Positions 1 to 8,150 of a DNA stretch of 42,240 nt are shown in pieces. A model generated the notes under the pieces. That model made no database searches and was not told the DNA's origin. It saw only the letters and a list, made by a program, of their open reading frames with translations. The stretch comes from Phycisphaerae bacterium. Its GTDB lineage: Bacteria; Planctomycetota; Phycisphaerae; Sedimentisphaerales; Anaerohalosphaeraceae. Both the position numbers and the translations under genes were made by a program. The stretch lies in NCBI GenBank assembly GCA_021736615.1, contig JAIPFN010000005.1, positions 1 to 42,240 of the forward strand, written 5' to 3'. Numbering within the stretch: position 1 is the stretch's first letter; each line of letters starts with the position of its first letter.

Positions 1-177
<177 letters not shown>

Positions 178-184
178 CTAATTG

Positions 185-472
185 CTAACCAATTACTGCC
201 ATCACGGCTGACTCGTCCATGATGAGGTATTCTTTTCCGTCGAGCTTGATCTCGGTGGGGGCGTAGCTGGTAAACAGTACCATATCGCCTTTTTTGAGAG
301 TCATTTTGCTGCGGGTTCCGTCATCGAGGAGTCTTCCGTCACCAACGCTGATGACCTTGCCGCGTTGTGGTTTTTCTTTTGCTGATTCGGGCAGGACGAT
401 TCCGCCTGCGGTAACTGACTCGGCTTCGAGACGCTCGACAAGAACTTTGTCAGCCAATGGTCTGATCTTCAT
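185..472 (-). CDS. groES: Co-chaperonin GroES (Hsp10)
   Basis: This 95-residue protein has the full length and order of GroES: an N-terminal MKIRPLADKVLVERLE strand, the mobile-loop segment ESVTAGGIVLPESAKEKPQ, then GKVISVGDG, and the C-terminal EYLIMDESAVMAVIG. GroES heptamers cap the GroEL ring during ATP-driven folding in the cytoplasm. The mobile-loop GGIVLP tripeptide region that contacts GroEL is intact. A ribosome site (GAAAGGA) precedes the ATG. groEL follows immediately, so the two form the usual operon. No CIRCE operator is recognisable upstream; a 7-bp palindrome is present instead (540-559). Confidence 0.97.
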   Translation of the reverse strand: MKIRPLADKVLVERLEAESVTAGGIVLPESAKEKPQRGKVISVGDGRLLDDGTRSKMTLKKGDMVLFTSYAPTEIKLDGKEYLIMDESAVMAVIG

Positions 473-939
473 TTTGTTATCCTTTCGTACTTACTGAAAT
501 TATCGTATGATTATTTAAAGTTAATTATTACTAAATTCAAGCTGCAAGCAAATGCAGCTAACAGGCAGTTACAAGTGCAAATCCCATGCCAACTGTTCGA
601 GACACACACTAATAGAGCGTAATCCCTTTTTATTACGAGACTTACATCAATATGTCCAGTTTGACACCGTCTGGCAATATTGCAGTCTAATTCTAAAGAC
701 CTGCCAGCATGACAGTCAGAAGCGAAATTGTCTGCAAGCCAACATTACAGAAAATTGTTGCATTTTCCCGGTTACTTTATTATAATTGTTATATTGCTCG
801 ATCTGGGACGCTGCAAACAAGACTCACATTATCGCATGTTTATTGCCGGTTTTTCATCAAATCTTATGCTTTACCTGAATAATTCGTATGAATGAACCGA
901 TATATGCCCTGAAACTGTCACAATACGGAGCTATTACAA
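473..939. other. 467-bp intergenic region between divergent groES and the cNMP-binding gene
   Basis: No convincing gene is seen. An open frame at 552-785 (+) has no ribosome site and no recognisable composition, and was left out. The region must hold the divergent promoters of groES-groEL and of the gene at 940. An AT-rich stretch lies just upstream of groES. Confidence 0.5.
540..559. repeat. Short palindrome upstream of groES
   Basis: AGCTGCA and TGCAGCT form perfect 7-bp arms around a 6-base centre, about 70 bp upstream of the groES start. It has no T-run, so it is not an intrinsic terminator. An operator is possible, but it does not match the CIRCE consensus. Confidence 0.4.
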
Positions 940-1440
940 ATGAGTGAGATAAAATCGACCAAACCGCTTCTGGAAGTCAAGAAGGTTCTGCCCATCCTTA
1001 ATAATGTTTCAATATTGGCCGGTCTGAACGATGATCAGCTTTATGATATTTTTCGATTGCTGGAAAAAGCATCTTTTGTGGACGAGGAAGTGATTTTTAA
1101 GCAAGGTGACCAGCCGAGCTATATCTATATAATTAAAAAGGGTCAGATCAAACTTTTTGTCGAAAACGGCGATACTCCTTTTGAACTTGTTTCGTTTGGA
1201 GAAGGTGACTGTTTCGGCGAATCTTCGATTATCGGTATTCGTCCGCATGCGGCGACTGCCGTGGCACAGGGAGATACCGATCTTGTAGTTTTGTCGAGGT
1301 CTACTTTGATGTCGCTTTATGAGTCTGATATACACCTTTTCAGCACGCTTATCCTCAACATTGCACGTGAGGCATGCAGGCGGCTAAACGCTTCCAGCGA
1401 AACCATACTGCAATATGTCAACCAGCAGCAGCTATCCTGA
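940..1440 (+). CDS. Stand-alone cyclic-nucleotide-binding domain protein
   Basis: This 166-residue protein consists almost entirely of one CRP/PKA-type cNMP-binding beta-barrel. The order is a helix with LNDDQLYDIFRLLE, then FVDEEVIFKQGDQPSYIYIIKKGQIKLF, and a phosphate-binding cassette around GDCFGESSIIGIRPHAATAVA (about residues 90-110), followed by a C-terminal helix. There is no helix-turn-helix after the domain, so it is probably not a DNA-binding CRP-type activator. It may bind a cyclic nucleotide or serve as a regulatory subunit. The cassette has H-A-A-T where many cAMP binders have R-S/T-A-T, so ligand preference is open. A ribosome site (CGGAG) precedes the ATG. A DUF456 gene follows after nine bases and is probably co-transcribed. 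Confidence 0.85.
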   Translation: MSEIKSTKPLLEVKKVLPILNNVSILAGLNDDQLYDIFRLLEKASFVDEEVIFKQGDQPSYIYIIKKGQIKLFVENGDTPFELVSFGEGDCFGESSIIGIRPHAATAVAQGDTDLVVLSRSTLMSLYESDIHLFSTLILNIAREACRRLNASSETILQYVNQQQLS

Positions 1441-1449
1441 CCAGAACCT

Positions 1450-1965
1450 ATGATTTATGTCTGGCTTACAACTCTTGTAATCTTTAACAGCTGCTCATTA
1501 CTTCTGGTACTTTTCTCTCTTCCGGGCAACTGGCTTATCGTTTCGGCTACGGGGCTTTTTGCATGGTGGAAATGGGACGAGGGGATATTTTCGATCTATA
1601 CTCTTATCGCTATTACTGTCCTTGCCGTTATCGGTGAGATTATAGAGTTTTTCGCAGGCGCCGGCGGTGCAAAAAAAGCCGGGGCAAGCTGGCTGGCCTC
1701 ATTGAGCGCAATCGCAGGCGCATTAATCGGAGCGATGATCGGTACGGTATTTATTCCTGTGCCGATACTGGGAACGCTGCTGGGAGCATGCATCGGTGCA
1801 GGGACAGCGACTTTGGCAGTTGAGGCACTTAGCGGCAAAAAAATCGACCACTCGATAAAATCAGGACTGGGAGCAGGAGTCGGAGTATTCCTCGGAACTA
1901 CAAGCAAATTCGTGATCGGAATATTGATCTGGCTAACCGTTACGGTCGCCGCATTTTACGGGTAG
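1450..1965 (+). CDS. DUF456 family membrane protein
   Basis: The 171-residue protein has the features of the DUF456 family: an N-terminal membrane segment (about 5-40), the motif LPGNWLIV, a second membrane segment with EIIEFFAG, and a glycine-rich stretch (GALIGAMIGTVFIPVPILGTLLGACIGA, about residues 90-120) of repeated small-xxx-small spacing, then a C-terminal hydrophobic segment. It should sit in the inner membrane with about four or five helices. The biochemical role of the family is unknown. It starts nine bases after the cNMP-binding gene, so the two are likely one operon. It converges on metXW with only four bases between stop codons. Confidence 0.85.
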   Translation: MIYVWLTTLVIFNSCSLLLVLFSLPGNWLIVSATGLFAWWKWDEGIFSIYTLIAITVLAVIGEIIEFFAGAGGAKKAGASWLASLSAIAGALIGAMIGTVFIPVPILGTLLGACIGAGTATLAVEALSGKKIDHSIKSGLGAGVGVFLGTTSKFVIGILIWLTVTVAAFYG

Positions 1966-1975
1966 AATTTTACCC
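1960..1975. terminator. Small hairpin shared by two convergent stop codons
   Basis: GGGTA and TACCC pair around a six-base centre that carries the TAG of the DUF456 gene and abuts the TAA of metXW. No strong T-run follows on either strand, so it may be only a weak bidirectional terminator. Confidence 0.3.
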
Positions 1976-3781
1976 CTCATATTTTGAGGTCAGGTAAATC
2001 GCTTGCTCGGCCAGGAGGTTTGGTGCGAGTTTTATTGGGATTTTTCTTGATTTTGATATTGCAATCTTCTTTTCTACCTTAACGCCGAGTTCACTGCAGA
2101 AACTGTCGAAATCTTCGAGTGTCAGGCAGTGTATGTTCGGCGAATTGTGCCATCTGTAGGGCAACTGCCTGGTTCTTGGAGCATAACCTTTAAATAGCAG
2201 CTGCAGGCGGCACTTCCAGTGTCCGAAGTTCGGGAAACTGACGATTACTTTTTTGGCGATCCTGAGCAATTCCTTAAATACTACCTCTGGTTCTTTTACA
2301 GTCTGCAAGGTCTGGGAAAGTATCGCATAATCGAAGCTGTCTGTTGCGTATTCACCGAGGCCCTTATCGATGTCTCTATGGATAACAGAAATTCCGCGTT
2401 CTATGCAATAGATGACGAGGTCCTGGTCAAGCTCTATGCCTTCTCCGGATACGTTCTTTTCGGCAATGAGGCGAGTTAACAATTCACCGTCGCCGCAACC
2501 GACATCGAGAATCTTGCTGTCAGTATCTATAAGGGAACTGATAAGCTGATAGTCAACCCTGGTGCGTTTTGCGTAATCCTGTTTATTCATTCGGTGTTTT
2601 TTTATAGCGGATTCTTCGCCGTTCTTTGCACAGGCAGCGATGGGGTCGTAAGTGCTGTCGACGAATCCCTGAATCAGGGCGCCAAGCGTTTTCGGTTCGA
2701 GCAGAAATGCGTCATGACCGTACGGCGACTGGATATTGCAGTAGCTTACGTCCTTACCGCATGCCAGAAGTGAGTCGAGTATTTCTTCGGACTGTGAGGG
2801 CCTGTAGAGCCAGTCGCTTGTGATGCTGATAACAAGAAACCTGCAGTTTGAATTATTGAAAGCGTGTTCCAGCGAACCGTATTCCCTTGCGATATCGAAA
2901 TAATCGCAGGCCTTGGTTATATACAGGTAACAGTTGGCGTCAAAACGCTCGACAAATGTCTGGCCCTGGTATTCCAGATAAGTCTCAACGGAAAATTCGT
3001 TTTTGAGGTCATAGCCGTAATCGTCGGCACTTCTGAGCTTACGGCCAAACTTCTGATGCATTCCCTCTTCGGAAAGATAGGTGATATGTCCGATCATCCT
3101 TGCAATACCGAGGCCTTTAAGAGGCTCCGATTTGTCGTGGTACTGTCCGTCGGAAAAGCCCTGGTCTGCAAGTATTGCATTTCTACCGACGGCATCAAAG
3201 GCGATAGCCTGTGCACTAAGTCTTGGAGCAGAGGCGGCAACGACAGCCGACTTTATAAAATCCGGATATGCGATGGTCCACTGAAGAACCTGCATCCCGC
3301 CCATCGATCCGCCGATAACGCTAAGCAACTGCTCTATACCGAGTTTGTCCAGCAGTAGCTTTTGAACATTAACAACGTCACCGATAGTATAGATTGGAAA
3401 GTCAAGTCCGTACGGCTTGCCGGTTTTTGGATTGACACTGGATGGTCCCGTCGTCCCGCTGCATCCGCCGAGAATGTTAGAGCAGATCACGAAATATTTA
3501 TTCGTATCGATTGCCTTTCCCGGGCCTACCATGATCTCCCACCAGCCGGGCTTTTTGTCGTCAGGGCTGTTGTAACCGGCGACGTGGGCGTTTCCGGTAA
3601 GCGCATGGCAGATCAGCACCACGTTGTCGCGTGCCTCGTTGATCATGCCATAAGTCTCATAAGCAACATTAATCGGACCGAGGGTCTTACCGCTTTGCAG
3701 TTTTAAAGGGTCGTCGGCTGTGACAACCTGCATTGTCTTTGTTTCGACAATGCCAACAGAATTTGAGAGATGTTCTTCCAT
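1970..3781 (-). CDS. metXW: Fused homoserine O-acetyltransferase / MetW-type methyltransferase
   Basis: One 603-residue reading frame joins two proteins usually encoded by adjacent genes. Residues 1 to about 390 are MetX, an alpha/beta-hydrolase-fold enzyme that acylates homoserine for methionine synthesis. The nucleophile Ser159 is in GGSMGGMQ, and Asp323 (TSDWLY) and His356 (YGHDAF) complete the triad. HALTGNAHVAG near residue 60 is also typical. From residue 398 (MNKQDYAKRTR) to 603 it is MetW, with the SAM-binding glycine loop ILDVGCGDGELL (about 424-435). In proteobacteria metX and metW are neighbours, so fusion fits that partnership. Whether the acyl donor is acetyl- or succinyl-CoA cannot be told from motifs alone. 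The start has no clear ribosome site. The RRM gene ends 22 bases upstream. Confidence 0.93.
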   Translation of the reverse strand: MEEHLSNSVGIVETKTMQVVTADDPLKLQSGKTLGPINVAYETYGMINEARDNVVLICHALTGNAHVAGYNSPDDKKPGWWEIMVGPGKAIDTNKYFVICSNILGGCSGTTGPSSVNPKTGKPYGLDFPIYTIGDVVNVQKLLLDKLGIEQLLSVIGGSMGGMQVLQWTIAYPDFIKSAVVAASAPRLSAQAIAFDAVGRNAILADQGFSDGQYHDKSEPLKGLGIARMIGHITYLSEEGMHQKFGRKLRSADDYGYDLKNEFSVETYLEYQGQTFVERFDANCYLYITKACDYFDIAREYGSLEHAFNNSNCRFLVISITSDWLYRPSQSEEILDSLLACGKDVSYCNIQSPYGHDAFLLEPKTLGALIQGFVDSTYDPIAACAKNGEESAIKKHRMNKQDYAKRTRVDYQLISSLIDTDSKILDVGCGDGELLTRLIAEKNVSGEGIELDQDLVIYCIERGISVIHRDIDKGLGEYATDSFDYAILSQTLQTVKEPEVVFKELLRIAKKVIVSFPNFGHWKCRLQLLFKGYAPRTRQLPYRWHNSPNIHCLTLEDFDSFCSELGVKVEKKIAISKSRKIPIKLAPNLLAEQAIYLTSKYEG

Positions 3782-3803
3782 AAAAAAAGCTTATTGCTAA
3801 TTG

Positions 3804-4442
3804 CTATTCAAAGATGTTCGGTCTCATTGGTTCGTCATCAAATGTATCTTGAGGCTTTTGTGATCTTTGGGGCCTTTGTGGTCTGCCCTTTGTCTTTGGC
3901 TTTGCTTCGTTAACCTTAAGCTCGCGTCCGGCAAGTTCCTCCCCGTTCAGGGTTTCGATGGCTTTTAAGGCCTGTTCCCTGCCGTACATTTCGACAAATC
4001 CGAAACCCTTGGGCCTGCCGCGGTCCTTAATGATCTTAATCTTTTTGATCTCGCCAAAACCAGAGAAAGCAGTCTGCAAAACGGTCTCGTTAGCCTCGGG
4101 CGAAAGGTTTCCGACATATATAATGGTCAGATCACTTTCTGACTGACTGCCGCCGGTCGGCTTTGAAGAGGCCTTTTTCGGTGCCGGTTTAGATTTGACG
4201 GCGGGTTTTGCTGGTTTTGCCTTTGGCTTACCTGAAACCGGCTTGCCGCTTGCAGCCGATGTCGGATTTCCACATTTAAGCGAAAGGATTATAAGCAACG
4301 GGCCAGTGAAAAAAGCCAGACCGATCGAAAACATACCAATGGCTTTTTGGCCACTGTCAAGAGAAACGAATCCACTAGCCAAACAAAACAAAAACGCCAA
4401 AATCCCGCAAATTACCCCAAAAACCTTCAAAAATTTACTCAT
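3804..4442 (-). CDS. Membrane-anchored RRM-domain RNA-binding protein
   Basis: The 212-residue protein begins with two hydrophobic segments (about residues 6-26 and 34-54). A basic Lys/Ala/Pro linker follows (about 60-100), then one RNA-recognition motif (about 105-182). Both RRM signatures are present: RNP2 as IYVGNL and RNP1 as KGFGFVEM. A short basic tail rich in RPQ follows. Bacterial RRM proteins are usually small soluble cold-shock-like proteins; membrane tethering is unusual and would hold bound RNA at the inner membrane. A ribosome site (AAGGA) lies about ten bases before the ATG. The gene ends 22 bases before metXW, so they may share a transcript. RNA targets are unknown. Confidence 0.85.
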   Translation of the reverse strand: MSKFLKVFGVICGILAFLFCLASGFVSLDSGQKAIGMFSIGLAFFTGPLLIILSLKCGNPTSAASGKPVSGKPKAKPAKPAVKSKPAPKKASSKPTGGSQSESDLTIIYVGNLSPEANETVLQTAFSGFGEIKKIKIIKDRGRPKGFGFVEMYGREQALKAIETLNGEELAGRELKVNEAKPKTKGRPQRPQRSQKPQDTFDDEPMRPNIFE

Positions 4443-4798
4443 TAAACAAATTCCTTATTACTCAAAATAGATAACAGGGCTTAAATGCCCCTTTAGCTGT
4501 AAATCAAACGGTTCATTATAGCTACTTCGGTAATTTTTGCAATATAATTGTGAATTTGATTATTTTACTGAGTGTAAATTGTCATTTTTCGGCCTTTTCG
4601 TGCAAAATAACGTGTATTTTTGCACGAAATTGCTTTTTACTGCAAGAAAATGGCTGGAAAATGCAGATTAAGTGTTATTAGGGTTGATTAATCGCAGAAA
4701 ATCTATTAAAAAGGTTAACTTGTAATGCTGACATGTGGAAATGGCAGCGTCTCAAATGAAAATAGTAAATAAATCATTTATTCAAGAGGTGCGTTAAA
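4443..4798. other. 356-bp AT-rich divergent promoter region
   Basis: No gene is seen. This region separates the divergent RRM gene and corrinoid protein gene and must hold both promoters. It contains one strong inverted repeat, listed separately at 4596-4629. Confidence 0.5.
4596..4629. repeat. Inverted repeat in the corrinoid-gene upstream region
   Basis: TTTCGTGCAAAAT pairs with ATTTTTGCACGAAA around the seven-base centre AACGTGT, with one extra T in the right arm. It lies about 170 bp upstream of the corrinoid protein start. The length and symmetry suit either an operator for a dimeric regulator or an RNA hairpin. No T-run follows. Confidence 0.5.
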
Positions 4799-5428
4799 AT
4801 GGCAGATATGGAAGCTCTTAGTCAGGCAGTCATCAAAGGTGACCAGAAAACCGCGGTAGAAATCACACAGGCAGGTATCGATGAGGGTATGGATCCCAAG
4901 GCGATTCTCGAAGAAGGCCTTATCGGCGGCATGAATTATATTGGCGTTCGTTTCAAAGCCAACGAAGTTTATATCCCGGAAGTACTCATCGCCGCTCGTG
5001 CCATGAAAATGGCAATGGAAATCCTCGAACCGAAACTCGCCGAAGCGGGCGTTGAACCTGTCGGCAAAGCTATGATCGGTACCGTTCAGGGCGACCTGCA
5101 TGACATCGGCAAGAACCTGGTTATCATGATGCTAAAAGGTGCAGGCTTTGAAGTTACCGACATTGGCGTTGACGTAGCCGCCGAAACTTTCGTCGAAAAG
5201 GCCAAAGAATGCGGCGCACAGGTCGTCGGACTCAGTGCACTTTTGACAACTACAATGCCGGCTATGGAAACCGCGATCAAGACGATCAAAGATTCCGGTA
5301 TCGGCGTTAAGACAATGATCGGCGGAGCACCCATCACACAGGCATATGCCGACAAGATCGGTGCAGACGGTTACTCAGCTGATGCTGCAAGTGCAGTTGA
5401 CACAGCGAAGAGCCTTCTCGGCCTGTAG
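4799..5428 (+). CDS. Corrinoid (B12-binding) protein of the methyltransferase type
   Basis: The 209-residue protein is a complete methyltransferase corrinoid subunit resembling MtbC/MttC and the MetH cobalamin module. A helical cap spans about residues 1-85 (EGLIGGMNYIGVRFKANEVYIPEVLIAARAM). A Rossmann-like B12 domain follows, with DLHDIGKN at about residue 100, whose His is the expected lower cobalt ligand. It then has SALLTTTMPAM and IGGAPITQAYADKIGADGY. Such proteins carry a methyl group between a substrate-specific methyltransferase and an acceptor such as tetrahydrofolate. No methyltransferase or reactivase gene is nearby, so the substrate cannot be named. The ribosome site AGAGGTG precedes the ATG, and a strong terminator follows, so it appears to be a single-gene transcript. 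Confidence 0.93.
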   Translation: MADMEALSQAVIKGDQKTAVEITQAGIDEGMDPKAILEEGLIGGMNYIGVRFKANEVYIPEVLIAARAMKMAMEILEPKLAEAGVEPVGKAMIGTVQGDLHDIGKNLVIMMLKGAGFEVTDIGVDVAAETFVEKAKECGAQVVGLSALLTTTMPAMETAIKTIKDSGIGVKTMIGGAPITQAYADKIGADGYSADAASAVDTAKSLLGL

Positions 5429-5452
5429 TGTAGTAGAGCTATTTCAAATATG

Positions 5453-5487
5453 AAAAGCAGCGTTCAATAACGGACGCTGCTTTTTTT
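5453..5487 (+). terminator. Rho-independent terminator of the corrinoid protein gene
   Basis: AGCAGCGT and ACGCTGCT form a perfect 8-bp stem with a 10-base loop. Seven T residues follow and A residues precede it. It starts 24 bases after the stop codon. Confidence 0.92.
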
Positions 5488-5636
5488 ATGCGCTATCGCC
5501 ATTTCTCAAAAATATCTTAAGCTGCATCCTTAATTCTGCAAGCCTGTTTGGTACATTCCGGGGTATCTGCTCTTGGGTAGAAATACACAATAAGGTTTTA
5601 GTTAGCCCAGATTTAATAATCTCAATACCAAGCAAG

Positions 5637-8150
5637 TCAAGGAATAGTAGTCTCCAGCCATTCTAGTGCCAAGAGAGAAATGTCTGCTAAATCAATGGAA
5701 CAGTCGTTGTTTATATCTTCTGGAATCTGCGTGATTATGTCGTCACATGAAGCTTTGGCAGTAGTGGTTGCTACTAAAAGTGGATTATCATTTGGGTAAG
5801 TAATAAACTCGCGAGAACGGAACGTCACGGCGTTGAACGAAGTGCCACCTGTTGGTAGAAATGACAGTATGATAAAGCCGTAGTTCTCCCAACTTCCATC
5901 AAGCCAATTAGCTATGGCTTTTTCAAAACCAGGAATAAACTTATCACCTGGTCCTTCGTTACCTTCGTGAACAAAAGTGGCAAAAGCACTACTGTCATAT
6001 TCAATGCCCTCTCTAAGACCATTTAGAGTGCCATAAGTATCATCTTCGGACCACGGAACAAGCATGCGATGAAACTTCCAGCCGTGGACTCGCCCGCTAA
6101 CATTAGTATCTCCGTTGTGTCTGTAATCATTAACATGAACAAAGAGAAAAGCCTGTTGTACTTGAACCGTTATGCTTGGATCAATACAGGTAATGTCAAA
6201 CATCATAAGACTGCAACGTTTTTCATTTGAACCGCTGTTCCATATATAATTTGTTAGCACCGTTGCCGTACTTCCATCGTTTGTGTAAGGCCACACTGTT
6301 GAATCAAACGTTGTATCGTACCGAGGTTCAATTATGTACGAACGGTTTGTCGTGTAATCTGTCAGGTTTTCACCCCACATCGCCGAAACTGCCGCAACAT
6401 CTTGAAGATTAACTTTGCAGTCTTTATCAACATCTGCAACGCTGTAACGGGTTCCAAAATCACCACAATACGCTGGTGTCGGGAACGAATCCGAGAAAAT
6501 CGAATTCGGATCCTGATCTGTCAACGCCTGCCATGAGCTGAAATCATGATAATCCGATTCTATGTGAAATACATTCACTTCATTTGTGTGAAAGTAATAA
6601 TTATCATCCGACAAAAAAGTTGTTAAGAATGGCGTAAAATTTGGGCAATAGATAAGGTTTTGTTGATCAATGCCACTTCCGCCAACAATATTATAATAAA
6701 AAGACAAGTCTCCCGTGTCCAAAAATCCTGCAGGCTGCTCAAGATACCAATCAGTCAAATACTTTGATACCTGGCTACTACTGACCTCTAGCTGGAATAA
6801 AACATTGCCTGTAATCTGAGAATTTCGTACAGTAATCTCTCTGTTAACATGAAAAAGTATTCCAGACCTTGAGTTATCGCAGATATAGCAGTTGTCAACC
6901 AGAATCGGCCCCTGACAGACTTCAAATTTTAGTCCATCAACATTTTCACTAAGGTTGCAATTTTCTACTAATATATTATCGGCATCTGTATCAAACCATA
7001 TGCCCCGGGCGTGATTACCAACAGAAGTGTGTCTGCGCAAGATCGCATCATGCATTAAATAAAACCGTGTGCCGGTCCACCCCCACGTTAGATTAGCAAT
7101 AACTCCACGCCAATTATTATAAGAAGTCACGTTATCCTCAAAAAGAGTATTACGCGTCAGATGAGTTTTCGCCCCCGCAATACCATTGTAATTGGCAACA
7201 TTGCGCCTAGCCGTTATTCGCTCACAAGGATAATAATGCAGTGGCCCTCCGCCCGAATTAACTGAGTTACCTTGAAAGGCCCAACCAATGCCATTACACC
7301 ATTGAACTACATTGTCTTCAAATACTATATCTTCAGACTCCTCAAAATGGACTGCCCCATTGCCAAAAATTACATTTGTAGCATGTTCAAATTTCAGACC
7401 TCGTACCACTAAACTTCTATTTCTATATGTTCTGAAAATATGCATCCGCTCGGCCCCCTCGACCGAAAGGGCATTGACGTTCGTACCAGAAGTCAAGTGG
7501 ATATAAACCAGATCATTTCCTTCATCAACGAAAAAACTATTTTCAAGCTGCTCCAACTCACTGTAATTAAGGGCTTGAGCCAATAACTCTCCATCCACAA
7601 AAAACATCTCACGGCGCCTCAGGATTGGATTGTTCAGAAAAATGTCCTTTTCGTATTGAGCCCCACCTACAGGTATGTCGACCCACAATCCCCAGTCATA
7701 AGCCCAACTATGACGATAAACATCCGCCTCTACCTGCTGCCAGTCAGAATATACTTCCGATGCTGAAATTGTTACCGTTCCAGACACATACGGCTCAAAA
7801 ATTATAGCGGCGCCTAAAGAAACAGTTACAGGGTACTTAATTAAAGCATCAATTGTTTCACGATAGATACCGGGATGAATTATTATTCTGCTGCCTTCGT
7901 TGTTTTGCTGGTATTGGCCCGCTAAATCAGCAGCTTTATTGATAGATAGCAAAGGAAGGTCCAAGGTGCCGGGATTATTGTCATTACCATCTGTACTAAC
8001 GTGCAAGACGTGAGCAATATTGTTCTCATTGACATATGCGCCGGTCACGCCGTTGACGTCTGGCAATGCTGCAGAGACAGTTATACTGTAAAAAACAACC
8101 ATCAGAAAAAATGATAGATTGTATATCAATCTTCTGAAACTCAAACTCAC
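5637..8150 (-). CDS. Secreted right-handed beta-helix protein with DNRLRE-like domain and two dockerin-like segments
   Basis: The 837-residue protein starts with a signal peptide (about 1-27, cleavage after TVSA). Next is a DUF1565-like start (VSTDGNDNNPGT, about 51-62) and a right-handed parallel beta-helix up to about 500, of the kind found in pectate lyases and other polysaccharide-active proteins. A dockerin-like calcium loop sits at about 572-593 (DVDKDCKVNLQD). A DNRLRE-type beta-sandwich spans about 600-797, and a second dockerin-like segment (about 810-832) closes the protein. The start is GTG with AAGGA very close; a TTG two codons later is an alternative. No cohesin is seen here. 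The substrate is unknown, but an extracellular carbohydrate-related role is likely. Confidence 0.8.
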   Translation of the reverse strand: MSLSFRRLIYNLSFFLMVVFYSITVSAALPDVNGVTGAYVNENNIAHVLHVSTDGNDNNPGTLDLPLLSINKAADLAGQYQQNNEGSRIIIHPGIYRETIDALIKYPVTVSLGAAIIFEPYVSGTVTISASEVYSDWQQVEADVYRHSWAYDWGLWVDIPVGGAQYEKDIFLNNPILRRREMFFVDGELLAQALNYSELEQLENSFFVDEGNDLVYIHLTSGTNVNALSVEGAERMHIFRTYRNRSLVVRGLKFEHATNVIFGNGAVHFEESEDIVFEDNVVQWCNGIGWAFQGNSVNSGGGPLHYYPCERITARRNVANYNGIAGAKTHLTRNTLFEDNVTSYNNWRGVIANLTWGWTGTRFYLMHDAILRRHTSVGNHARGIWFDTDADNILVENCNLSENVDGLKFEVCQGPILVDNCYICDNSRSGILFHVNREITVRNSQITGNVLFQLEVSSSQVSKYLTDWYLEQPAGFLDTGDLSFYYNIVGGSGIDQQNLIYCPNFTPFLTTFLSDDNYYFHTNEVNVFHIESDYHDFSSWQALTDQDPNSIFSDSFPTPAYCGDFGTRYSVADVDKDCKVNLQDVAAVSAMWGENLTDYTTNRSYIIEPRYDTTFDSTVWPYTNDGSTATVLTNYIWNSGSNEKRCSLMMFDITCIDPSITVQVQQAFLFVHVNDYRHNGDTNVSGRVHGWKFHRMLVPWSEDDTYGTLNGLREGIEYDSSAFATFVHEGNEGPGDKFIPGFEKAIANWLDGSWENYGFIILSFLPTGGTSFNAVTFRSREFITYPNDNPLLVATTTAKASCDDIITQIPEDINNDCSIDLADISLLALEWLETTIP

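Noticed and set aside
552..785. Open reading frame of 77 codons in the groES upstream region
   Set aside because: No ribosome site, no recognisable fold or family, and cysteine-rich random-like composition; it lies in a promoter region.
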